Positions 1-14,700 of a stretch of DNA of 64,000 nucleotides are shown piece after piece (position 1 is the first letter of the stretch; each line of letters begins with the position of its first letter). Position numbers and translations under genes: made by a program. Source of the DNA: Pieris napi. Its lineage: Eukaryota; Arthropoda; Insecta; Lepidoptera; Pieridae. Where the stretch lies: the NCBI RefSeq assembly GCF_905475465.1, contig NC_062239.1:2666001-2730000 (forward strand), read 5' to 3'. Under the pieces are notes generated by a model, which searched no databases, was not told the DNA's origin, and saw only the letters and a program-made list of their open reading frames with translations.

Positions 1-46
1 TTTCAAAAACTTACTGACAATGATTTTTAAACCATGGCGAGGACTT

Positions 47-443
47 TTATTCTCTACCTTTTGGCAGACTTTTACAAATTTTATCAAATAAAAGCATTGC
101 TCGAGCAGGTACGTACTTTAGAATCTTTACGCCTACAGTAATTTGTGCAACCTTAACTCCATGCAGGCAAAGATCGAATTGCGCAGCTAAACTTAAGTAT
201 TATTCAATTTTACTTACCAAAATTGAAATATGAAATCCCTTATCACAATTTTAAAATCTGTACATAATTAAATAACACCACTTTTTAAAAACTGATGATA
301 TTTTTATAAACACAACACATAATACATACGTCACACTCAGTTACGCCATTTTATTAAAAGTATCTGTTGGCTATGATCATAGAGTAGGTATAATATAGGG
401 AAGCTATCTATGGCTTCCACTTTGCCGTCATATCTGAACGGGC
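47..443 (-). CDS. Unidentified partial reading frame, two candidate exons
   Basis: Two open segments on the minus strand look coding and are phase-compatible. The upstream one (345-443) follows an acceptor TTTATAG and reads YDGKVEAIDSFPILYLLYDH and onward, ending at TGG C before a GTAACT donor. The downstream one (47-186) follows TTTAG and runs 45 codons, including LKYVPARAMLLFDKICKSLP, to a TAA at 47-49. The splice joins phase 1 to phase 1 across a 158-nt intron. Both segments are richer in G+C than their surroundings. I do not recognise the protein, and the start is not established: an ATG at 521-523 could be joined through a 54-nt intron, which is short. If real, the gene is head-to-head with COX16. 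The plus strand also has a small ORF here (34-141) with a good start context, so the strand is not certain. Confidence 0.3.
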
Positions 444-1057
444 CTATAAATTAATATAATATTTTAACACGGAAATTTACCTTTCTACTTCTTAATTTTT
501 TGGGTTCGGCACAGTTTGTGCATTAGCCAGCATCAAGTAATAAGAGTTTAAAATTCTCCATTTTAGTTATTTACAGTTTATGAATAATAATAAAAATTTA
601 CCTTTTTAACTTGTTTTGTGATACAAAAAATTAGGTAATTCAATATAATATCAATGTATTGTTTGAAGGTGAGACTCTGTGAGACGTTCACTTCTACTAA
701 CATTTTTCTGTGGTCATGTTCAAGGGCTAGACCGTAGAAAGTGAAGTTAGTGTCGCCTAATTAATAATGAACAATGAACATACATATTCCAAATATGTCA
801 TGACTTAAAGGTCTATGTTACCAGGTCTTAAAATTAAAAAAAAAAAAAAAAACTAGACCGTAGACGACAGACGTCAATGTCAGTGTAAGGTTTATACTTT
901 ATATCGGCGATTTGAATTTTTTTTTAAACTTAATATTTCATTTTGATTTTAGATCAGATTTAATTAATGAGATATGAAAAATAATACATATATAATATAG
1001 TCTGTTATATATTTTTCCTAAAATGATGAAAGATTTATTTTAATACATATCACACAG
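444..1057. other. Intergenic, possible bidirectional promoter region
   Basis: No convincing coding sequence. It holds an A-run at 835-852 and a repeated CTAGACCGTAG word at about 730 and 853. It lies between the candidate minus-strand gene and COX16. An acceptor-like CACACAG at 1051-1057 suggests COX16 may have a spliced 5'-UTR exon upstream; GTAAGG at 885 is a possible donor. Confidence 0.3.
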
Positions 1058-1089
1058 GTAAAGCTCTCAAGCTAATTGCAAGAGGCAAG

Positions 1090-1607
1090 ATGAACCATCT
1101 GAGTTCACTGTCTAGGACTATGAGAGAATACAGTCGAAAGAAATCTGTTAAGTATGGTGTACCCTTCATTTTATTTATAGTAGGAGGCTCTTTTGGACTT
1201 AGAGAATGGACTCAACTTAGGTAAACAAGTTAAACATTAACTTATGATTCTAAGGATTTAAATATCATGTTAACAATGCTGAGAAAAGATTGTTATGCTC
1301 ATACAATTTTATTATAAACGCTATAACTCTGCATATTCTAGTAATAAATAGTTTACACAACCTTGTTAAAATTATTTTTTAAGTTCTTTTTGCTATATGA
1401 AAAATGTAAAAACTGACATTTTATTTAAGGTACCAATTTTCACAAGTAAAAGGGGTGAGTAAAGAAGAAGCTGAAAAAATGGGACTTCATAAGGCAAGGG
1501 AGGTTACCTTGGAAGAAGCTTATGAAGAAATACAAAACCTAGACATTGATAATTGGGAAAATAAAAGAGGGCCAAGACCTTGGGAAACTAATGAAGAACA
1601 AAAATAA
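1090..1607 (+). CDS. COX16: COX16, cytochrome c oxidase assembly factor
   Basis: COX16 is a small mitochondrial inner-membrane protein that helps assemble cytochrome c oxidase, acting with the copper and COX2 maturation factors. Two coding exons, 1090-1220 and 1430-1607, are joined through a GTAAAC...TTTAAG intron that splits an arginine codon (AG|G). The product is about 102 residues, the usual length for the family. It has a short basic N-terminus, one membrane segment (about residues 21-36, YGVPFILFIVGGSFGLREW) and the family signature GGSFGLRE, followed later by the conserved NKRGPRPWE near the C-terminus. The frame stays open upstream to the acceptor at 1057, but the family begins close to the chosen ATG. 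A poly(A) signal AATAAA lies at 1624-1629. Identification rests on recalled family sequence and is strong. Confidence 0.93.
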
Positions 1608-1623
1608 TTATGTTATATTTATT

Positions 1624-1629
1624 AATAAA
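1624..1629 (+). terminator. COX16 poly(A) signal
   Basis: AATAAA, 17 nt after the COX16 stop codon. Confidence 0.6.
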
Positions 1630-1729
1630 CATATAAGATTGAAAAGATATAAATGATTAGATAATGTAGATTAAAGAGTTGTGATATTTATAAATAGTTT
1701 TTGAAATTACAATTTTCCTATTTTATCAA

Positions 1730-2490
1730 TATGTAGACCACACATATTATATAGAGCAATAGTAATTCAGATCACAGATGAAAGTACTTAATAGTTAATA
1801 ATATCTAAATGTACTGTAATATATTAAGCCAAGATATACAAATAAATGTTAATATTATAATCAATAAGCTTCAAAAAGTTTATTATTGATTTTATAGTAG
1901 TAGTAATAAACAATGAATATTTAAATACCTATCATGTCTGTTCTACAAATGAAAGTACTGATTTCTAAATGTGCAATAATAATCTATAAAGCCAAGATAT
2001 ACACATAAAAGTTAATATTATAATCAATAAGCTTCTAAAAGTTTATTATTGATTGTATAATAGAAGTAATAAACAAATGTATATTTATTTACCAATGACA
2101 AATCACAATGAAAAATCACATTTCTAGAATTAGAGTTGATACAATTTTTTATTATGATTACCTACTGAGTCATGAAAAAGAACTTTATACAATTAATTAT
2201 GAATTTTGTACACCATACATATATAGAGCAATAGTTATTCCAATGAAAGAACTAAATGTACTCTAATCTATTAAGCCAAGATATACAAATACATTTTAAT
2301 ATTATAATCAATAAGCTTCAAAAGTTTGTTATTGATTGTATAATAGAAGTAATAAACAATGTATATTTATATACCAATGACATTGAAAAATCAACTTTCT
2401 AGAAATTTCTAGAATTAGAGTTGATACAATATTTTATTATGATTACCTACTGAGTCAAGAAAGAGAACTGTATACAATTAATTATCAAGT
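1730..2490. repeat. AT-rich imperfect tandem repeat
   Basis: A core of about 130 bp, recognisable by AAGCCAAGATATACA followed by AATCAATAAGCTTC, recurs near 1828, 1990 and 2272. A longer block, recognisable by TAGAATTAGAGTTGATACAA and ending in ATACAATTAATTAT, recurs at about 2111-2200 and 2383-2485. The words around 1745 (TATATAGAGCAATAG) recur at about 2220. This looks like local tandem duplication of a non-coding segment. No ORF or structural RNA is evident. Confidence 0.65.
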
Positions 2491-2990
2491 TAACGATGTT
2501 GCCAAATTTCTATTTTTAATTAGCTAAATTTTCTGATATTTTTCAAATTATTTTTTGAGTGTGCTTATGGTATAGTGCACGTGAAACATCAAACAACTTT
2601 AATTCACTAACATAATATGATTTATGTATATGCTAAAACTTGTTTATAATGCTAGCCGGCGTGAAGCCGTTGGCTAAAAAAAGAAATAATTAAAGTTTTA
2701 GAGAAATGGAGTTCATCAAATTGTACATGATAAAGATTATATACTTTAGTTAATCAAACATTGATTTTTGCATTTATAGCAGAAAGTGAAATGTTATAAT
2801 TACTCTATATTATAAATAAAGATAACAATAATTTACTATTATATGTGTTGAATAATCGAACTAATATTCCCAAAAGCATCGCTAAAAGTCTTAAGACTGG
2901 CAATAAAACTTGAAAACTACAAACCATTTTTGTCTGACTACGAGCTGCTATTGGCTATTACATAGTGATTTTTAAAATTGCGTCAGGATT
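2491..2990. other. Intergenic, no feature seen
   Basis: AT-rich spacer between the tandem repeat and the polyubiquitin promoter. I found no ORF, repeat or structure I can support. Confidence 0.4.
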
Positions 2991-3090
2991 CAGCGCAGTC
3001 AGTGTTTGCTATTGATTGATCCACATTCCATGGCCGTATTCTCTCTCTTTCACACTCAGTGACGTACATGTACGCTTTGTTCGTTTCGTC

Positions 3091-3098
3091 TATAAAAA
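3091..3098 (+). promoter_or_regulatory. TATA box of the polyubiquitin gene
   Basis: TATAAAAA sits about 30 bp before a likely transcription start near 3120. The transcribed leader runs to the donor at 3262. A heat-shock-like dyad TTCTAGAA at 3179-3186 lies in the leader; polyubiquitin genes are typically stress-inducible, so this could be functional, but it is a single dyad. Confidence 0.55.
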
Positions 3099-3261
3099 GG
3101 TTGAATTGGGAAATCTCGACGTTTATTAACAAAGCGAATTTGTACGGAAAGCTAAGTGAGGCGAGAACGGTTTGTTCTTTCTAGAACAAGTGCATTGCGT
3201 TTAATTAGTTTTACAAATAAAATCCTCAAATTTCAGTGTTTTCTAAACGGTACATTAAAAA

Positions 3262-6577
<3,316 letters not shown>

Positions 6578-6611
6578 TTCTAATATTGTAATGAAATTTA
6601 CTTACAATCTT

Positions 6612-6617
6612 AATAAA
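6612..6617 (+). terminator. Polyubiquitin poly(A) signal
   Basis: AATAAA, 35 nt after the stop codon. Confidence 0.6.
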
Positions 6618-6839
6618 AATAATATAATATACAATTTTAGTGTCTTTTATTATAAAATTTGAGGTATCTATAATAAGTTTTATCCTGTCACACTAAGTGT
6701 TTTAATGCAATAAATATATAGAATATCTTTCATAGAGATATATATCAGTTTCAAGTAATAAATATTATTAAACTAATAAAAATGATTAACGAGACATAAT
6801 GATTCATAATATTTCTGTTATTGTGCTGTGAATCTTCTG

Positions 6840-6860
6840 AATAAATAAATAAATAAATAA
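6840..6860. repeat. (AAAT)n microsatellite
   Basis: Four to five tandem ATAA units in the spacer after polyubiquitin. The rest of 6620-7080 shows nothing else. Confidence 0.6.
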
Positions 6861-7080
6861 TGCATAGTTTATCGGAACTCTAGTATATGTACACATATAA
6901 AATAAAATGTACGTAATAAAAAAAATAGGAGAGGGTGTGTATTAAGAGTTTAAAATAGTAAAATGTATTTCATAGTCTGTGTTCATATATGACATAAATG
7001 TAGAACGCCCATGACTGTGTCTTTATTTTTAATGTTATTTATTTTAACATTGAGATTTGGGTGTAATGTCAAATGTGTAT

Positions 7081-7920
7081 GTGCGTTTTCCAATTACAGC
7101 ACTAGAGCGCATTTTGCGGCATAATGCTCAACGTCGAGTGTTCCAACTACAGCAACGCTTCGCACAATTGAGCACTCTCAAAACGAATGCTCTCGCGAGC
7201 TTCTCGCAAACAATACCAACACAATGACAGAAAATTGACCAGTATTTTTCTTTAAGTTGGCATTTATCGAAATTTTCGTTAGTAAATATTATTTATTGTT
7301 GAAAAATTTGTAAGGCTTTTGTTTCGTCGTAGATTTTGAAAATAATTAAAGTTATTTCAAACTGCTAAAAAAAAAATATTAGTATGGATGATAAATAGTT
7401 ACTTTTTTTATATTCCACATTTAAAATATGAATACAATTTTATTGTAAAATTCGGATCTGTAAACAAATTTATTTTACAGGATTATACTTTAGAAAAAAT
7501 TGCAATGGTTTTGAAAAAGTATATATTTTTTTTAGAAATCATTAAAAAATATTACTCAAAACGTAAATGATGTAAACTTCTTACATGAAACTAAATATTT
7601 TACTGTTAATTTAGCTTGTTAAAACCTTATATTCTTTAAAGGTTTTCTATTATTTCAATAAAAAAAATGTTAATGAAATAATTTGATGATTAAAATAAGC
7701 GTAAAAAGTTTTCAACCAATTATTATTGTTTACCACATTATTTATACATTAATGAGGTTGCTAACTCAAGTCATACAAATTCAACATTTTTTTTTACAAC
7801 ACTGACTTAGCGCACTCTGCTGATGCATTTGAAAACTAATTCACGTTCCAATTAAGCTTCAGCATTATGCGGCATTGTGCGGCACTGAGTCGCAAAATGC
7901 TCTGTAATTGGAAAACGCAC
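7081..7920. mobile_element. Non-autonomous DNA transposon with TIRs
   Basis: The two ends are perfect inverted repeats for 19 bp (7081-7099 and 7902-7920, GTGCGTTTTCCAATTACAG and its complement) and continue imperfectly with shared GCATTTTGCG and GCATAATGC words. The element is 840 bp and is flanked on both sides by TAT, a likely 3-bp target duplication. It encodes nothing recognisable; the 60-codon ORF at 7388 is AT-rich and unlikely. A 3-bp duplication would suit a PIF/Harbinger-like mobiliser, but that is inference. Confidence 0.65.
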
Positions 7921-8100
7921 TATGTAACTGTAGTAGATAATAGATATTCATTATTCACCAGTTATAATTATTTGTTATTATAAAATCAAGCCCATTCTCA
8001 TGAAATCAATTAATTTCCAATCGTTTTATTAGTGTTTGGAAAATAATTAAGTAAAAAAAAGTAGATAATGACCGCTTTGTAAGTATTCTATTATTTCTAT

Positions 8101-8664
8101 ACTCTGATTTTTAATTCCGTAGAATTCTGACAGCTACCATTTTTTGACATGTCAGAGATGACAAACCTTTTGACCAGGCACATTTTTCAATTTCAATACG
8201 AGTCTGAACATCTGAGTCTATTCATACATTTTATTTATTAGTAAATGTATCCATTTTATTAACTGCGGTGGTCCACATTAAAAGTGGTTTTACGGTGAGT
8301 GATAATTACGTCCCTTTTCATCACTTACTTTAAAAAAATGCATAAGTAAAGATAACATTTTATTTTATAAAAGGTTTACTAAACCTGTAATTAGTAGGCA
8401 GTGATACTAGCTAGAGAATAAAATTAAGTAATTAAAGTTAATTCGATATATTGTTCGTGATATTGAAATATTTGTTTTTTTTTGTATTAAGGCAAATGGC
8501 TTAATAAATATTTTGATTTACCTTTTTGTAGATAGAACGTACAAAATACGTCGCATTTTATTTTTTATTGCCTTCAAATGGGTCAAATTTGCCCCTTTTC
8601 GGTGGGGAACTTTTTAGTAGCAACACTTGAAATGTCAGAATTCTACGGAATTAAAAATCAGAGT
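8101..8664. mobile_element. 564-bp element with 32-bp terminal inverted repeats
   Basis: Positions 8101-8132 and 8633-8664 are perfect inverted repeats, beginning ACTCTGATTTTTAATTCCGT. No clear target duplication is visible and there is no ORF. It sits directly upstream of the ADAM17 start codon and spans the only donor-like site (GTGAGT near 8295) that could serve a non-coding first exon of that gene. Confidence 0.6.
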
Positions 8665-8744
8665 TCAGAATTCAGATTCGTTCAAATAAGATTAACGTAA
8701 GGATAAATATAATGCATGTTTTTACAAAATATTTAAATTTTTAG

Positions 8745-8757
8745 GTAAAGTTTAATC
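8745..8757 (+). other. ADAM17 5' UTR remnant after a spliced leader intron
   Basis: An acceptor TTTTTAG at 8738-8744 lies 13 nt before the ADAM17 ATG. This implies that a non-coding exon upstream, possibly ending at the GTGAGT near 8295, is joined here. Confidence 0.35.
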
Positions 8758-11700
8758 ATGGCAGTCTCCATTCCTATAAAGATAAATAGAGCACTCTTTC
8801 TCATACTACCTCTATTTTATATTGGTGACTGTAAGTGGATATATTTAATAATACTAATTAAAATTATTTTATATTGTTGTAACTCTCTCTCATCTTTATA
8901 CCTATAAAGATTTTTTGCATTAAATATAGCATTTCAGCATTTAAGTTTGCCTTATTCTCTTAAGTGGTCAAAAGCTTTCATGTAGGTTCCAAAAAAAAAT
9001 TTTGTTGGAAAGTAAAAGCTCTAATCTATTATATTTATATTTGTTTGAATTTTATATAATAACATAAAAAAGCATTCTATTGTAATTTGAAATTGTTTGA
9101 AGTGTACTGTCTTAGGAAACAATTCATGAATTATGAATATATAATTATTTAGTTTTGATAGTAATGATTGTTTTAATTTTTAAGGCTCAATTCATCATAA
9201 TTTGCGGTACTTTGAAACTCTTCATGCATCCAATCTTAAACACCACATAGTGAAGAGGGGCACAAAACAATCATCACACCCCTTTAATACTATCAAGGAG
9301 CTAAATTTTCACACTCTCGGAAAAGATTTTAAATTAATCTTACATCCTCACAACAGTGTTCTTCACTCTAACTTCAGAGCATATGCTGTGGATGGTGATG
9401 GAAATAAAACTGCTGTTCACATTGGTACGGAAATCATTTTCAATAATACTTCTTACATAGTCTGTTCATAGAATGAAGAAACAGTTTTTATACAACTACA
9501 ATAATCCTTAGCTCTATACAAAAATTTATTTAAAATAATTGGTTTTCAGACCGTAATAACTTCTACACAGGCAGGGTATTTGGTCAGACATCTTCAGAAG
9601 TCAAAATGCACATAGAGGATGGTGTTATTACAGGAATTATCCATACTCCTGATGAGACATACCACATTGAGGTAATTATATGTCCTTTTTTATTCCTCAT
9701 ATCAAATTTAATTCCTTTTCTGCATCGCCTAGAATCTAAATGTTACTGTGTTGTTATTATATTTCAGTAATTGTTAGGGATTTTTGTGCTAAATAACAAT
9801 GGAAAACAGGCATATTGCATTGTGGTGATATGTTTAAGTAAACATAGTTATTTCTTTACACAGCCATCCTGGCGTCACCTACCTCACTTGGATCAAAAAA
9901 GCATGATATCATATCGCTCGTCTGATATTCGCTTCAGTTGGGAAAACTCTGGGGGTAACAAGCCGCGTGTGTGTGGTTATGTAAAAGAGGGAAAAGGTAA
10001 ATAATGATAATCATATTATATCAAATAACTAACTATAACTGACACGCCATAGGTCAGTTTTTATTAAATATTAAATGCATCATATGGTTTCAGTTTCTCG
10101 TTTTGCAGGGTAAATCATTTAAGTTTCTTACATTCCAGAATTAGAAGATGAAGCAGAAGACGAGAATGAAGACTTAGAAACAATACAAGAACAGTCAGAA
10201 AAAGATAAGTACTTAAGAACACAGAATAAAAACAAACAAGCAGACACTAGTAATGTACAGACTGACACGAAAAGTGGGAAGAGAGTGAAGAGGCAAAGTG
10301 ACTATGAGTACACTCCAACTAAAACTCGATGTCCATTACTCCTGGTAGCCGACTATAGATTCTTTCAAGAAATGGGTTCCAGTAATACTAAAACTACAAT
10401 CAGTTACTTGGTAAGATATACATAATCCTGTCTTATTATTTTCAAATAATTTAATAATTGTTTATCTAATATATAAAATTCTTGTGTCACAATGTTCATT
10501 CCTGTACTCCTCCGAAACGGCTCGACCAATTCTAATGAAATTTATTATGCAAATTCAGTAAGTCTGAGAATTGGCTAATATCTATCTTTCAATTTTCAAA
10601 CCCCTTAATTTTCACCTACAATTCAATACAGCCCTTAATTTTCACCTACCCTCTACGATCAATCCTTATTTTTTATTTGTTAGTTAAGAACTTATAACTT
10701 GAACTCTGGGGTTTATATGAGAAATATCACAGAAAAACTTTAAAAGTTTTTATTCCTGAAAACCGAACAGTCTCTGGGGTAGCATAGCAAAATGTTCCAT
10801 GTTGTTATGTACAATAAAAGTAAGCTAGGCATTAAGGAGAAACGAAGTTCGCGGGGGCAGCTAGTATTATAATGTAATACTAATTTTGTTACTATTTTAC
10901 AGATAAGTCTAATAGACCGTGTACATAAGATTTACAATGACACCATTTGGCAGGACAGACAGGTTAGATGATTAAATAATTTTTTCCATCACTTGATCAG
11001 CCTTCTCAAATATTTGTTGTTTTTCTTATAGAAATAAGGTCTCAATAATTAAGTATGTAGTTATGAACTATGATAGTTATCATTTTTAATTATATCGGTA
11101 ATGAGCGATCATGTTGCTAATTTTAATATCGCTGGTGACCCCACGTATAATGTTATATTTAATATAAATAATAATTTTAGGACATGGACGGATTTAAAGG
11201 TATGGGGTTCGTAATAAAGAAGATTTTGGTCCACTCGGAACCCACTCGAGTTCGAGGCGGAGAAGCTCATTATAATATGGTCAGAGAAAAGTGGGATGTG
11301 CGAAACTTACTTGAGGTAAGTCTTATCTATTAATATATTTTTATTAATTTGTTTTTTAAATTTAACATTTACTTTAAAATCGTAATGCAAAAATGTACTT
11401 ACCTTAATAAATGATGTCGGTTTAATGCGGCAATAAAGTGAATTTTCTTTTAGTGAATGACTTTATTATACATGAAAAATAATTAAAATATAAATATAGG
11501 TATTTAGTCGTGAATACTCACACAAGGATTTCTGTCTGGCGCATCTGTTTACCGACTTGAAATTTGAGGGTGGTATTCTCGGTCTGGCTTATGTGGGTTC
11601 GCCGAGAAGAAACTCCGTCGGCGGTATTTGTACGCCAGGTATGATTTTCTCCCACTTGGAGATTATTTCGAACAAACAATCTTGAATTAAGTAAATGAAA

Positions 11701-14700
11701 GCATTATAATTTTCGTTTTTTTATTATATTTATAAAGACGGTACCTCTGTAATATAAAAAAAAGAGATGCTGATTTGTACAATTTTAGAGTAGCTTTTTA
11801 TAGTTGTGTTATCTTAATATATTTTCGCTTATTTTTTGTTTCATTTTATGTTAATGTTGATTTTTATTTTCAGCTCTTTTGGGTGTGAGATGTGAGTGTC
11901 TTTTTGTTGCTTTATAATTTTGTTTATTTGTTACGGTTAAATATGGTGACGGGTTGATATTAATGTGAAAATGGTGATAAATAACGTGTTTCATAATTTC
12001 TTTCTACTTAAACTATAATCATAAATATTATAAAATTATTTTTTCAGAAATTTTTATCAAAATGATTATATAATTTATTATTATTACATTTTGAAAATTT
12101 TCGTTAACACTTATAATTCTAGCTTCCTATTTATTATTCTAGAATACTTCAAAAATGGTTATACATTATACTTAAACTCTGGCTTGAGCTCTTCTCGCAA
12201 CCACTACGGCCAGCGCGTGATTACTCGTGAAGCCGATTTGGTGACTGCGCATGAGTTTGGACACAATTGGGGCTCCGAGCATGACCCTGACGTGGCTGAA
12301 TGCTCCCCAGCTGCCAGTCACGGGGGCTCCTACCTTATGTATACGTATAGTGTCAGCGGGTACGACTTGAATAATAAGGTACCAAAATATTTGCATTTTA
12401 GCTCTTTGAACACAGTCCTTTGTTTATTGCCCCTCAATGGCCGGCAACTCACCCACTGAAATGGGTCCCTCAAGAAAGGTGTCGACAAATTACGACACAT
12501 TTAAATAAAACATATTAACGGTTATAAATACGATTTTTTTTTTACATAAGTTTCGAGCTTTTTAAAGCATCGTAGATAAAGAGGCTCTCGTCGACTTATA
12601 TATAATGTAATAAATTCGCGTATCCGTTATTTAAATTGAAACTGATAGGGTAGGTATAGGTAAGTTTCAGAAGTCTTAGCGTACGTACGTCAAAAATGTA
12701 TTGGATTTTGCTATACGGGACTAATGGTTCGCTCTATGGCTTGTTACAAAATTTGACCCATAGAGTCACAGTCTCCTCACAGATAATACATATATTCGTT
12801 AATAAGTCTTTATTTCTTGTCTTGTAATTTATTGTCGATCGTTTGTGATCATGAATGTTTTGTCCAAAAACGCGTCTAAATTTGCAATAAATAACACGGG
12901 CTTTAATTTTTGTTTTTAATGTAGAACTGTCGTAAATTTTTTCTGAACAAAATCGTAAAAAAAACATTATTCATTTAAATTTTTTATCACTTTTGATAAC
13001 GCTCAACTAAGAATTTTATAAAACCCCGTAGTGTAATTGCACTATTGAACTAAAAGACTGAAATTTCTTTTTTGGTCACGGCGTAATTTTAATTTGACAA
13101 ATAATAGACAAGACAATACTTTAAGGGGTTAGGTGTTTTAAATTAAAAAATTGCCATATATAAAATATTAATAATAATAAGTTATTTTATTTTATAAAAG
13201 TAAAGACAGCATCATGAAATAAGCTTTCGACTTGACTTGACTCAAATTTTAGAAAAAAAAATCTTAAAAGTAATGGCTGTTTGTGTTGATCCAGTTTTAA
13301 AAGAACCATCATTGGAGATTTATCTGAAACCAATCGGACAAAAAAAATTGATTTATTAATGAATAATATATAATAATATGCTTCTAGGCACTAGCCTAGA
13401 AGCTTTCTTTTTATATAACAAAATGGCGGCCTCAGGATTTTTTTTCCAGATTTTCGGGAAAAAACAGTTGTTTGTAAAAATCGAAAAAATCTCACTCATT
13501 TTTAAAAATATAATGTTTAATATTTCAGAGATTTTCCCCGTGCAGCCTTCGATCCATCCGCAAAGTTTTGCAAGCAAAGTCAGGTCGATGCTTCTCTGAG
13601 CCCGAGGAGAGTTTCTGTGGAAATCTCCGGGTAGAGGGCGGAGAAGAATGTGATGCTGGATTACTTGGTAGTTATTGTTATTTTTTTTAATATAACACGG
13701 TGCCAACGGGCAGTACGCTCACCTGATGTTAAGTGATACCGCCGCCAATGGACACTAACATTGGCAGAAGGCTCGCACGTGCGTTACCGGCCTTTTAAGC
13801 ATTGGTACGCTCTTTTCTTGATTCTAAGTGGTTTTGGAAATACTACAGTGCTCTCGATACGATATTTTAATTATTACCATAATGTTTATTTTGTACCTAC
13901 CTACCAAAAAGTTTTCTATATTTTCACTTTATTTTCATAGTTAAGTACCCAAAAGTTTAATTTATAAGTCTAAAGTCTAAAGACATGTATGCGACCTTAA
14001 AGGTACGGAGGACAACGACATGTGTTGCGACAAGAACTGCAAATTGCGAAGAGGCCAAGGCGCCGTGTGCAGCGACAAGAACTCGCCTTGTTGTGCTGGA
14101 TGTGTTTTCGCTCCACCTGGCGTTGTCTGTCGCGAAGCAGCACATTCTGCTTGCGAAGGAGAGGCGACCTGTAATGGCGCATCTGCTGATTGTCCTAAGG
14201 TAGGTTAATTTGCTATTTATAAATTGGCGATGTTTGATTATAAAAGTATAGTGATATAGGAAGGTCCCAAAAGACCTTCACAATTTATAAATCTCCTACA
14301 ATTAATAATTAATTATAAACCAAGTCAATCTCAAAGCCAGAGTACACATTTGTTCACTATCTAGTTCCCCAAATATACTTTATTTTTTATTAAATCCTGT
14401 TGTATTAGTATAAGTATAAGTATGTTTCCATACACAAAGCATATTAATATTTGTAAAGAAAGAAAATAATTTATTTGATTAAAGCACACATATATATAAG
14501 TTCTAAGGTCGAAAGTTCACTTCACGTGTATTAATTTACATAATTATAAGTATACAGACTACGTCCGACAATTACAGTTCATTTAATTGACTGAAATCGA
14601 CCTTAGATCGTAAATTGAAATGCCTGTTTGCAAAAAAATTACTACAAACACAGTTACTTAAATCAAAAATGAGTCAAACTCCTTAAGTTGCTGACACAAG

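Noticed and set aside
7388..7570. 60-codon ORF inside the first TIR element
   Set aside because: Lys/Ile/Tyr/Phe-rich product of AT-rich DNA with no recognisable domain.
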